Shown here: positions 50,452 to 58,763 of the stretch, in pieces | How positions within the stretch are numbered: the stretch's first letter is position 1 | Layout of the letters: every line of letters begins with the position of its first letter | Source of the DNA: Iamia sp038233075 | GTDB taxonomy: Bacteria > Actinomycetota > Acidimicrobiia > Acidimicrobiales > Iamiaceae | NCBI GenBank assembly: GCA_038233075.1 | Contig: JBBSMQ010000020.1 | Coordinates: forward strand, 1-64,000 | DNA length: 64,000 bases | Reading direction: 5' to 3' | Program-made: the position numbers and the translations under genes | The notes under the pieces: generated by a model | Database searches by the model: none | Told to the model about the DNA's origin: nothing | Seen by the model: the letters and a program-made list of their open reading frames with translations, nothing else

Positions 50452-50679
50452 CGGGCGGGTCACAACCCGCCAGGGTGTGCCTGATGCGGGAGGTCGTGCC
50501 GTCCCCGTCGTGGGCGACTGCGGGGAACCCGTGTGCCTCCGGGGCCGACCGGCTCGGCCGAGGCTGTGCCCGCGTCCACCGTGACCTCGGCACGTGGGCC
50601 GGGCGGGCCAGCGCCGGCCGACCCGTCGACCGTGTCGATCGTTGCGGTCGGGACCGCGCCGCCGGTCCGACCAGCGATC

Positions 50680-51597
50680 TCAGCGGCGGCGGTGGGGCTC
50701 GGAGTGCTCCCAGTCGGACAGCAGGGTGCGCAGGGCGGTGAGCAGGATGAGCGGCTCGTCGAGCATGGGGTGGTGGCCCGCCTCGGGGATCTCGACCACG
50801 GTGGCCACCCGACCCAGCTCCTCGTTCATGAAGTCTCCGATGTCACGGGTCACCAGCCCGTGCTGGGAGCGCAGCAGGGCGAAGCGGGCCACGATGCGAC
50901 GCAGGTGGGGCAGGGCGACGGCACGGATGGACCCGCCGCCGAACTGCGCGAACACGTCGCGGTCGAACTTCCAGCGGTACCCGTCCTCGTACGGGGTGAG
51001 CGATCGCCGGGCCACGTGGTCCATGACGTAGGGGAGGTAGTGGTCCTGGGCCGGGATGGTGCGGAACCGGGCCAGCGCCTCCTCGACGGTGGCGTAGGTG
51101 CGGGGGGCGCCGAAGGCCTCCTTGAGCCGGTACGAGGCCACCTCGGGGTCGGGCTCGGTCACGGGGGAGTCGCAGATCACGACCCCCGAGACGCGATCGG
51201 GGTGCATGGCGGCGGTGGCGATGGTGACGAACCCGCCCATGCTGTGGCCCACGACGACGGGCAGGCCCTCGATGCCCGCCGCTTCGGTGACGGCCATGAC
51301 CTCGTCGGTCCACTGCTCGAACTCGTAGAGGTCGCGGTGGCCGCTGTCGCCGTGGCCCGACAGGTCGATGGCCACCACCCGCAGGCGGTCGGCGAAGGAG
51401 GCGGCCACGTGGGTCCACCAGTGAGCGTGGGCCCCGCCGCCGTGGACGAACACCAGGCCCCGGCGTCCGGGCTCGCCCCAGGCCAGGTAGTGGATCGGAC
51501 ATCCGCCCACCTCGACGGTCTCGTCGGCGACGGGGACGGCCAGCGCCTGTCGGAACCAGTCGGGCGCGTCGGGGTGCAGCGGCACAGGGACGGTCAC
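50680..51597 (-). CDS. Alpha/beta hydrolase
   Basis: 305 residues, GTG start. The oxyanion motif is LVFVHGGGAHAHWWTHVAAS, the nucleophile elbow VVVGHSMGGFV, the acid near VVEIPE, and the His in AGHHPMLDEP. It resembles C-C bond hydrolases and esterases of the COG0596 group. A -10 box six bases before the GTG supports the start. Confidence 0.88.
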   Translation of the reverse strand: MTVPVPLHPDAPDWFRQALAVPVADETVEVGGCPIHYLAWGEPGRRGLVFVHGGGAHAHWWTHVAASFADRLRVVAIDLSGHGDSGHRDLYEFEQWTDEVMAVTEAAGIEGLPVVVGHSMGGFVTIATAAMHPDRVSGVVICDSPVTEPDPEVASYRLKEAFGAPRTYATVEEALARFRTIPAQDHYLPYVMDHVARRSLTPYEDGYRWKFDRDVFAQFGGGSIRAVALPHLRRIVARFALLRSQHGLVTRDIGDFMNEELGRVATVVEIPEAGHHPMLDEPLILLTALRTLLSDWEHSEPHRRR

Positions 51598-51603
51598 GGT
51601 CGC

Positions 51604-51609
51604 AACCTA
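51604..51609 (-). promoter_or_regulatory. -10 box of leaderless alpha/beta-hydrolase promoter
   Basis: TAGGTT on the minus strand, six bases before GTG 51597. Confidence 0.55.
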
Positions 51610-51752
51610 CGCGGGCCGCTGACGATCGCCCCACCCGCAGGGATCGCCGGACGGGGCCCGACGAGCTGGTGGGCGCGTGGCGGGCTGGGAGCGGAGCGTC
51701 CCACCGGATCTTCTTGCACGGGTAGTGTCCGAACCTGCGAGGAGGCCAGGGC

Positions 51753-53186
51753 GTGACCAACCGGGACAGTGATGGCGGTGCCACCCCGACCGTGCCGGGC
51801 GCGGTCGCCCGGCGCTTCCCCCTCTGGCCGCTGATGGCCATGGCCCTGGTGAACCTGATCGATCAGGTGGACGTGTCCGTGGCCCGGGGCGTCCTGCCGA
51901 TCCTGGAGGACGAGTGGGGTCTGAGCGACATCCAGCTGGGGTTCATCCCCGCCGTGTTCATCTTCGTCGGGGCGGTGGCCACCATCCCGGCCGGCTGGGT
52001 GGCCGATCACTACCGGCGCACCCGGGTGATCGGCTGGACGCTGCTCAGCTGGAGCGGGTTGATCCTGCTGTCGGCCACCGCGCTCAACTACGTCAACCTG
52101 CTGGTGGCCCGGGCCGCCATGGGCATCGGCCAGGCCGTCGACGACCCCGCCTCGACCTCCTTCCTCGGCGACTCCTTCCCCTCCCGCATGCGGGCCCGGG
52201 TGTTCTCGTTCCAGCAGGTGAGCTTCTTCCTGGGCGGCGGCATCGGCCTGGCCCTGGGGGGAGCAGTGGGCGAGGCCCTGGGGTGGCGCTGGGCCTTCGC
52301 CCTGGTCGGACTGCCGGGAGCCCTCGTGGCCCTGGCCGTGTTCCGCCTGCGCGAACCGCGACGGGGCGAGGCCGAGCTGCCCGAGACCATGTCGTGGGAG
52401 GAGATCGAGGCCCTCCCTCCCCGCGCCGCCGAGGTCGAGCGGGCCGCCGGTGCCGAGGGGCTCAGCTTCGGTGCGTTCACCCGGCTGGCGCGCACCGAGC
52501 TGATCGGCCAGCTGAAGCTCATCTTCGGGATCCGGACCATGCGCTACGTGCTCGTCGGGGTGGCGGCCCTGCTGTTCACGGTGTCGGGCATCAGCACCTG
52601 GCTGTCCATCTACCACGAGCGCTACTCCGGCATGACGATCACCCAGGCGACGGCGTTCACCGGCGGGCTGCTGGGCCTGGGCGGCATCATCGGCACCTTC
52701 GCCGGCGGCGCCTTCTCGGACCGCTTCCACCACCGCTGGAAGGGCGGACGCATCGTGATCGTGGTGTGGTCGGCGGTGATCTGCGCCTTGGTGTTCATGC
52801 TCTCCTTCGCCGTCGACGCCGTGGCGCTGCGCCTGGCCCTCCAGTTCCTGGGCGTCACCGCCGCCGCCGGTGCCGCTCCCGGGCTGCGGGCCGCCATGCT
52901 CGACGTGGTGCCGCCGGATTCCCGGGGCGTGGGCGCCTCGGCCATGGCCCTCACCACCGCCGTCTTCGGACAGGCTGCGGCGCCTCTGGTCGTGGGCGGG
53001 TTGTCGTCGCTCACCGGGTCGTTGGTGGCCGCCTTCTACATTGTGTTCCCGCCGGTGATCGTGGGGCTGTTGCTGCTCCTGCGGGCCCGCCACACCCTCG
53101 AGGACGACGCCCAGGCCATCGTGACCGCGATCTACCAGGAGAACGAGGTCCTCGAGGCCAGCCGCGCCGACCTTTCCGACCGCTGA
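51753..53186 (+). CDS. MFS transporter (Spinster-like)
   Basis: 477 residues with GAGGAGG at 51739-51745 before the GTG. About 12 hydrophobic segments. The MFS motif-A region is AGWVADHYRRTRVIGW. NLIDQVDVSVARGVLPILED at helix 1 and GIGQAVDDPASTSFLGDSFP are typical of the Spinster-like/COG0477 group. A ~60-residue acidic cytoplasmic loop (EETMSWEEIEALPPRAAEVE region) separates the halves. TAGTGT at 51723-51728 is a possible -10 box. Substrate unknown. Confidence 0.9.
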   Translation: MTNRDSDGGATPTVPGAVARRFPLWPLMAMALVNLIDQVDVSVARGVLPILEDEWGLSDIQLGFIPAVFIFVGAVATIPAGWVADHYRRTRVIGWTLLSWSGLILLSATALNYVNLLVARAAMGIGQAVDDPASTSFLGDSFPSRMRARVFSFQQVSFFLGGGIGLALGGAVGEALGWRWAFALVGLPGALVALAVFRLREPRRGEAELPETMSWEEIEALPPRAAEVERAAGAEGLSFGAFTRLARTELIGQLKLIFGIRTMRYVLVGVAALLFTVSGISTWLSIYHERYSGMTITQATAFTGGLLGLGGIIGTFAGGAFSDRFHHRWKGGRIVIVVWSAVICALVFMLSFAVDAVALRLALQFLGVTAAAGAAPGLRAAMLDVVPPDSRGVGASAMALTTAVFGQAAAPLVVGGLSSLTGSLVAAFYIVFPPVIVGLLLLLRARHTLEDDAQAIVTAIYQENEVLEASRADLSDR

Positions 53187-53300
53187 CCTCCCGGACGGCG
53201 TGGCGGTGGCCGGTGCGCCCGAAGATCCTCGGCCGCGTCGACGGGACTGATCGGCGCCGGCCTCGTGCGAGCCGTCCTGCACCGACCCGGTCCCTTGGGA

Positions 53301-53732
53301 TCAGCTGCCGCAGTTGGCCTCGATGTAGGAGGTGACGTTCTGGATCTTCTCGGCGATGCCGTCGGGGAAGTTCTCGACCAGCTGCGAGTCGGGATCGGCA
53401 GGGTCGACGTTCTCGTCGAAGTAGTCGGCGACCTGCTCGACGTCGGCGGCGACGTCGTCCGGTGCGATGCGTGCGAGGTCGCGGAGGTCTGCGACGTTCT
53501 CGGTCGACCCGACGTAGGCCTCGGGTACCTCGTCGCCGGCCCGGGGAGCCGCGGCGCAGAACGAGTTGAGTCCGCCGCTCTCCTCGGTGGTGGACGGGGC
53601 CGCTGCCGCCGCGACGGTGTCAGTGTCGGTGTTGGACGAGCACGCGACGCCTCCCGTGGCCACGAACGCAGCACACACCGCCACGGCCGCAGCACTGCGA
53701 CGTCCGAGCGGCGAGCGAGACGGGCTGAGCAT
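53301..53732 (-). CDS. Putative lipoprotein
   Basis: 143 residues. The signal is SAAAVAVCAAFVATGGVAC with a lipobox-like GVAC. The mature part is acidic and helical (DLRDLARIAPDDVAADVEQV, ADYFDENVDPADPDSQLVEN) with two more cysteines. A start 12 bases earlier (MIDCMLS) is possible. Function unknown; it resembles small actinobacterial secreted lipoproteins with a DUF-like helical domain. Confidence 0.72.
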   Translation of the reverse strand: MLSPSRSPLGRRSAAAVAVCAAFVATGGVACSSNTDTDTVAAAAAPSTTEESGGLNSFCAAAPRAGDEVPEAYVGSTENVADLRDLARIAPDDVAADVEQVADYFDENVDPADPDSQLVENFPDGIAEKIQNVTSYIEANCGS

Positions 53733-53780
53733 GCAGTCGATCATGGCGGACCACCATCGCTGCCGCCACCAAGCCTGTCC

Positions 53781-53786
53781 TACCGT
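53781..53786 (+). promoter_or_regulatory. -10 box of leaderless DUF429 promoter
   Basis: TACCGT, seven bases before GTG 53794. It makes this GTG a better start than the GTG at 53785, which overlaps the box. Confidence 0.55.
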
Positions 53787-53793
53787 GAGCCGG

Positions 53794-54573
53794 GTGCGGA
53801 TCCTCGGGGTCGATCTGGCGGCCCAGCCCAAGTCGACCGGGTGCGTGGTGCTGGCGCTCCACCCGGACGGCAGGTGGCGGGCCCACGAGCTCGACGGCCG
53901 GGCAGACGACGACCGCCTCGTCGCCGCTGCGGCCGGGGTCGACGTCATCGGCATCGACACCCCGCTGGGCTGGCCCCGTGCCTTCGTGGCCGCCGTCACC
54001 GCCCACGAGGGCTTCGGACCATGGCCAGGCGGGGTCGACCGAAGGCCGCTGACCCACCGGGTGACCGACCACCTGGTGGTGTCCGCGGGCCAGGGACGGC
54101 CCCTATCGGTGTCGGCCGACCGCATCGGCTCTCCCGCCATGCGGGGCGCCCTCCTCCAGCACCGCTGGGCCACCGAGGTCTGGGGCGCCCCCGAGCCCCG
54201 GGACGGCACGGGTCGGCTGATCGAGACCTACCCCGCGGCCTCCCTGCGGGCGTGGGGCATCGAGGCCAAGGGTTACAAGCGCGCCGGCGCCGCGGCCGCC
54301 GCCGGGGCCCGGGAGGTACGAGCGGGCATCGTCCGTCATCTGGCCGAGACGCTCGGCGAGTGGCTCGACCTCGACCCGGTGGTCGACCGGTGCGTCGCCT
54401 CGGACCACGTCCTCGACGGCCTGCTCTGCTGCCTCACCGTCGTCGCCGCCCGGGCCGGGGCCACCACGGTCCCGGTCGACCCAGCCCACGTCGAGGCCGC
54501 ACGAGTCGAGGGCTGGATCCACGTCCCCACCATCCCCCTCGTCACCCTCACGCCCCCGAAACGGCACCCCTGA
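53794..54573 (+). CDS. DUF429 family protein
   Basis: 259 residues from GTG 53794. DUF429 has an RNase H-like fold: VRILGVDLAAQPKSTGCVVL, then VIGIDTPLGWP, LIETYPAASLRAWG and CVASDHVLDGLLCCLTVVAA carry the conserved acidic residues. The biochemical function is unknown; a nuclease-like role is suggested by the fold. The last codons and stop lie inside a dispersed 47-bp repeat, so the C-terminus (PPKRHP) comes from that element. Confidence 0.85.
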   Translation: MRILGVDLAAQPKSTGCVVLALHPDGRWRAHELDGRADDDRLVAAAAGVDVIGIDTPLGWPRAFVAAVTAHEGFGPWPGGVDRRPLTHRVTDHLVVSAGQGRPLSVSADRIGSPAMRGALLQHRWATEVWGAPEPRDGTGRLIETYPAASLRAWGIEAKGYKRAGAAAAAGAREVRAGIVRHLAETLGEWLDLDPVVDRCVASDHVLDGLLCCLTVVAARAGATTVPVDPAHVEAARVEGWIHVPTIPLVTLTPPKRHP

Positions 54574-54605
54574 GAGTCGCCCGGTGTCTGTCAGCACTGC
54601 GGTTT
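54559..54605 (-). repeat. 47-bp dyad element, copy D
   Basis: Inverted relative to copies A-C. Begins AAACGGCACCCCTGAGAG and ends GTCAGCACTGCGGTTT. It contains the DUF429 stop codon (54571-54573). Confidence 0.85.
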
Positions 54606-54629
54606 GGGGGATGGGGGTCACGACCAGCG

Positions 54630-54676
54630 AAACGGCACCCCTGAGAGTCGCCCGGTGTCTGTCAGCACTGCGGTTT
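54630..54676 (-). repeat. 47-bp dyad element, copy E
   Basis: Identical to copy D over all 47 bases and in the same orientation, 24 bases after it. The pair spacing equals that of copies A and B. Confidence 0.85.
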
Positions 54677-54740
54677 CCGAGGGTTCAGGGTTCGGCTCGC
54701 AGCCTGGCAGGATCGCGGCACCCTCGACCTCGGAGACGTC

Positions 54741-55804
54741 ATGACCCTGCGCATCGTCCAGTGGGCCACCGGCAACCAGGGGGTCGAGGCCATCCAGGCC
54801 GTCATCGACCGGCCCGACATGGCCCTGGCCGGGGGGTGGGTGTCGTCCGACGCCAAGGACGGCGCCGACCTGGGCACCATCGCCGGGCGTGACCCCATCG
54901 GCGTCGCCGCCACCCGGGACGTCGACGCCCTCTTGGCCCTCGGGGTCGACTGCGTGGCCTACATGCCCCGCATCGCCTCCCTCGACGAGGTGTGCCGCAT
55001 CCTCGCGTCGGGGGCGTCGGTGGTGACCACCGCCTTCCTCTTCCACCCCCCGTCGCTCCCGACCGCCGACCAGGAGCGCCTGCGCGTCGCGTGCGCCGAG
55101 GGCGGATCCACGATCCACGGCAACGGCCTCAACCCCGGCGTCCTGAGCGGGGTGTTGCCCCTCGCCATGTCGGGCATGGCCGTCGCATCGAGCGCATCAC
55201 CCTCCAGGAGCGGGCCGACTGGTCCTTCTACGAGAGCACGCACATCACCTTCGACAACATGCGCTTCGGCCGACCCGCCGACGAGGTGTCCGAGGACGCC
55301 AGCGACTTCCTCCGCTTCAACAGCGGCATCTTCCGGGAGATGATCCAGCTCCTGGCCGACGCCCTCGGGGCGGGCATCGACGAGATCACCACCGACGTGG
55401 AGCTGGTCACGGCCGAGGCCGACCACGACGTGTTCGGGATCACCCTGGAGGCAGGCACGGTGGCCGGCCAGCGCTGGCACTGGCGAGGGAACCGGCAGGG
55501 CCAGACCCTGGTCGAGATCGAGACCCTCTGGACCATGGGCGGCGAGTACCCGCCCGACTGGCCCCGACCCCAGGACGGGTGGACGCTTATCCTGGAGGGC
55601 GATCCGTCGTTCCGCGCCCACTTCCTGGGCCTGGCCAGCTTCGCGCGCGACGAGCCCATCGCCGAGCACGTGCGGGCCGCGAGCATCGCCACCGCAATGG
55701 CCGCGGTCAACGCCATCCCGGCCGTGGTGGCTGCTCCTCCCGGCGTGGCCACCATGGCCGATCTGCCCCCGGTCCGCAGCGGGTTGGGCTTCGGCTTCGG
55801 CTGA
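54741..55804 (+). pseudogene. Diaminopentanoate-dehydrogenase/DapB-like gene with one frameshift
   Basis: First frame: MTLRIVQWATGNQGVEAIQA, a Rossmann motif, to GGSTIHGNGLNPGVLSGVLP. Near 55182 the frame changes and continues RRIERITLQERADWSFYEST through FLRFNSGIFREMIQLLADAL to VRSGLGFGFG. The joined ~354-residue protein is complete and matches the dihydrodipicolinate-reductase-like NAD(P)-binding proteins with a DapDH C-terminal domain. One extra G in the GG run restores the frame. GGAG lies before the ATG. Confidence 0.75.
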
Positions 55805-56026
55805 AACTCAGCTCGATCGCCACCGCGGACGATCCATGGGGCGCGGCGTCGCCAGTGCGGTCGACGCGGGCGAGAAGCCGGACCCACAGGCCAGATGCAC
55901 CTCGGTCGTGGCTCCGCCGGAGGCCGCGGCGGCACGGAGGGGGTGCACGCCAGGCGGGGACGTTGTCGGCTTGGGTGCGCTCGGGTCACCCGGCCGCGGC
56001 CCCGCCCGAGGCCGCGACCCGGACCG

Positions 56027-56863
56027 CTACACGCCGGCCAAGGCGAGGGCGCTTCCGGCTCGGGTGACCACGGCGGGGGTGCCCATGTAGTTGGACGACC
56101 CGGTGTGGGGCACGTTGGCGTACACCACCTTGCGGGCCGACGGCACGCTCATGGAGATGGCCGACGAGGTGGGCACCACCCAGTCGCCGTTCGAGCCGAT
56201 CACGGTGAAGTCGGTTCCGCCCAACCCCTGGGGGTTGCCGTTGCGGTTGAGCCACCGGATGTCCGACGAGCCGGGCTTGAGCGACGCGCACTGACCCCAC
56301 AGGCAGAGGTTCGAGTACCAGGCCGCACCCTGGTGTGGGGATCCGAGGGTCACCACGTCCTCCACCCGGACGGGCGCCGAGAACCCGGACTCCCGGATGG
56401 ACGACCCGTAGACCGCCCCCCGGGCGATGTCACCGCCCATCGAGTAGCCGACCACGTCGACGGCGGTCCCTCGCGAGGTGTAGGTGCTGGAGATGTACTG
56501 GGAGAAGGCCTTGGCGATCGTCTTCCACGACGAGGAGTTGCCGACCCGGCCCCACGAACGCAGGTTGACGTCGCAGCCGGTGTCGCCGCTGTAGTAGCCG
56601 ACGCGGATGAAGGGGCCGGTGAAGCCCTCGGACCGCATCTGGCCGATCATGCGATCGAAGGTGTCACGGCAGTCGGTGCCATTGGTGAGGCTGTAGCCGT
56701 GGACCAGCAGCACCGGACGGTTGCGGACCCCGGTGGCGGCCCCGGCGGGCGCAGCGACGGATCCGCCGACCACGAGCGAGCCCAGCAGGACGAGGATGAC
56801 GACGAACAACAGCGACCGCCGCCGGCGGGGGACCGCCGGCGACAGGGGCGCGGATGGGGACAT
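56027..56863 (-). CDS. Secreted lipase/esterase (class 2 lipase-like)
   Basis: 278 residues from ATG 56863 with GGAGG upstream. The N-terminal signal peptide RRRSLLFVVILVLLGSLVVG ends near APAGAA. The hydrolase core is PVLLVHGYSLTNGTDCRDTF with nucleophile elbow VDVVGYSMGGDIARG, then VVTLGSPHQGAAWYSNLCLW. Cysteines are paired in the extracellular part. The fold matches the EstA/LipA lipases of Bacillus and Streptomyces. Probably exported through Sec. Confidence 0.87.
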   Translation of the reverse strand: MSPSAPLSPAVPRRRRSLLFVVILVLLGSLVVGGSVAAPAGAATGVRNRPVLLVHGYSLTNGTDCRDTFDRMIGQMRSEGFTGPFIRVGYYSGDTGCDVNLRSWGRVGNSSSWKTIAKAFSQYISSTYTSRGTAVDVVGYSMGGDIARGAVYGSSIRESGFSAPVRVEDVVTLGSPHQGAAWYSNLCLWGQCASLKPGSSDIRWLNRNGNPQGLGGTDFTVIGSNGDWVVPTSSAISMSVPSARKVVYANVPHTGSSNYMGTPAVVTRAGSALALAGV

Positions 56864-57141
56864 GTGGACCTCCGATGGGGGGGAGCGGTCCCGGCCGCTA
56901 TGACCGGTGACACGGCGGAAGTCTGGCCCGCCCGGGGGCGCGACGCACGACATCGTGTGCTGATCGCGTCGGGCCCGGGAACCGCCGAGGCGAGGGGAGG
57001 GGTGCGCGGCGACGAGGGGTGTCGCCCGACCCGTGCGATCCGGTTGGGACCGTCAGAGGACGAGTCGCGCGGAGACCAGATCGTAACCGAAGGCTCGACC
57101 GGCATGCGGTCCCGTCACCGCGGGCGAGCGATGATGGGACC

Positions 57142-58677
57142 GTGACCGACATACCATGGCAGGACGATGCATGCTCGCTGGTCGACGCCTTCCGGGCGGG
57201 GGAGCGATCTCCGGTCGAGGAGCTCGACGCGACCCTGGCGGCGATCGAGGCCTCGGACCTGAACGCCTTCTCCCACCTCGATCCCGAACGGGCCCGGGCC
57301 GGGGCGGCGCAGGCCGACCTGTCGCTGCCCTTCGGCGGTGTCCCCACCGGCATCAAGGAGCTGGAGCCGGTCGCCGGCTGGCCCGACACCGGGGGATCGC
57401 TGGTGTTCAAGGACCGCATCGCGACGGAGACCGCCGGCCACGTCACCCGGCTCATCGACGGTGGCGGCGCCGTGCCCGTCGGGCTCACCACCTCCAGCGA
57501 GTTCGGCGGGCTCAACGTCGGCGTCACCAAGCTCAACGGCGTCACCCACAACCCGTGGCGCCACGGCCGCACCGTCGGCGGCTCCTCGGCGGGTGCGTCG
57601 GCCGCGGTCATGGGCGGTCTGGTCAGCCTGGCCACCGGCGGCGACGGGGGCGGCTCCATCCGCATCCCCTCCGGCTACACCGGGCTGCTCGGCATGAAGG
57701 GCACATTCGGGCGCATCACCCGCGCCCCCCACGCCATGTCCCGACCGGGGACCGTGGTGCTGGGCAACCTGGCCCGCTCTGTGCGCGACGCGGCGCGCTT
57801 CTACGACGTGGTGGCCGGCGTCGACGCCTACGACCCCACCAGCCTGCCCTCGACCGGACGCTGGGAGGCCGGTCTCGGTCAGAACGACCTCACCGGTCTC
57901 CGGGTGGCGGTGATCCCGAACCTCGGGGGTGTGACCCTCGAGCCCGGCGTGGAGGATCAGCTCCGCGAACATGCGGCGCTTCTCATCGCCGACCACGACA
58001 TGGTGCAGGTCGATGTCGACCTGCAGACGCCGAACCTGGCGGCCCAGTGGATGATGGGCAACCTGTCCACCCTCCTGGCCGAGCTCGGCGACGAGTGGCC
58101 CCGGTGCGCCCCCCTGCTCACCGACGAGGTGGCCATCGGCCTCTACCTGTCCCAGTCCCTGTACAACCTCCAGACGGCAGCCACCGCCGAGGCCCTCCGG
58201 CTCCAGGCCGACGCCGCCATGGCCGACGCCTTCGGCCAGGTCGACCTCATCATCGCCGCGTCCAACCCCGGCCCGGCCTTCCCGGCCGAGTGGACCACCA
58301 GCAACGGTCAGGCCGACCTCATCGACTGGGCCAAGTCCAACCCGGTCTCCCGGGGGGTCTTCCGCAGCGCCCTGTTCGGTACACGTCTGGCCAGCTCGTT
58401 CGTCCCCAAGCTGCCGACGAACCTGCTCGACTTCTTCAGTGCCCGGCTCCCGGACATGGTGAACATGGGCGCGCTGACCATCATCTCCAACATCTACGGC
58501 AACCCGGCGGTGTCGATCCCGGCCGGCACGATCGACGGCCTCCCGGTCGGGATGCAGGTGCTGGCCCGCCACCACCGTGACGACCTGCTCTTCGACGTGG
58601 CCCTGGCCGTCGAGCGCGAGCGCCCCTGGCCCACGGTCGCTCCCCCGGTCGTCGCTCGGACCGAAGCCCCGGCCTGA
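57142..58677 (+). CDS. Amidase (amidase signature family)
   Basis: 511 residues, GTG start. The Ser-cisSer-Lys triad is visible: Lys in GVPTGIKELEPVAGWPDTGG, cis-Ser in ATGGDGGGSIRIPSGYTGLL, and Ser nucleophile in that glycine/serine loop region, with the preceding HGRTVGGSSAGASAAVMGG. It hydrolyses C-N amide bonds; no GatB/GatC genes are near, so it is not the tRNA amidotransferase. The substrate may be an aryl- or acyl-amide. It converges with the monooxygenase operon. Confidence 0.92.
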   Translation: MTDIPWQDDACSLVDAFRAGERSPVEELDATLAAIEASDLNAFSHLDPERARAGAAQADLSLPFGGVPTGIKELEPVAGWPDTGGSLVFKDRIATETAGHVTRLIDGGGAVPVGLTTSSEFGGLNVGVTKLNGVTHNPWRHGRTVGGSSAGASAAVMGGLVSLATGGDGGGSIRIPSGYTGLLGMKGTFGRITRAPHAMSRPGTVVLGNLARSVRDAARFYDVVAGVDAYDPTSLPSTGRWEAGLGQNDLTGLRVAVIPNLGGVTLEPGVEDQLREHAALLIADHDMVQVDVDLQTPNLAAQWMMGNLSTLLAELGDEWPRCAPLLTDEVAIGLYLSQSLYNLQTAATAEALRLQADAAMADAFGQVDLIIAASNPGPAFPAEWTTSNGQADLIDWAKSNPVSRGVFRSALFGTRLASSFVPKLPTNLLDFFSARLPDMVNMGALTIISNIYGNPAVSIPAGTIDGLPVGMQVLARHHRDDLLFDVALAVERERPWPTVAPPVVARTEAPA

Positions 58678-58705
58678 CCGGCTATCCTTCCCAGGCAGGT
58701 TTCGG

Positions 58706-58720
58706 TGGTCGCGACGACCA
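58706..58720. terminator. Short hairpin between convergent genes
   Basis: Perfect 6-base stem TGGTCG/CGACCA with the loop CGA, between the stops of the amidase gene (58677) and the Baeyer-Villiger gene (58764). No U-run. Possible bidirectional terminator. Confidence 0.35.
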
Positions 58721-58763
58721 GGAACGACCCAAGGACGGGGCGGCTCGATCCGGCCGGGCGGGG

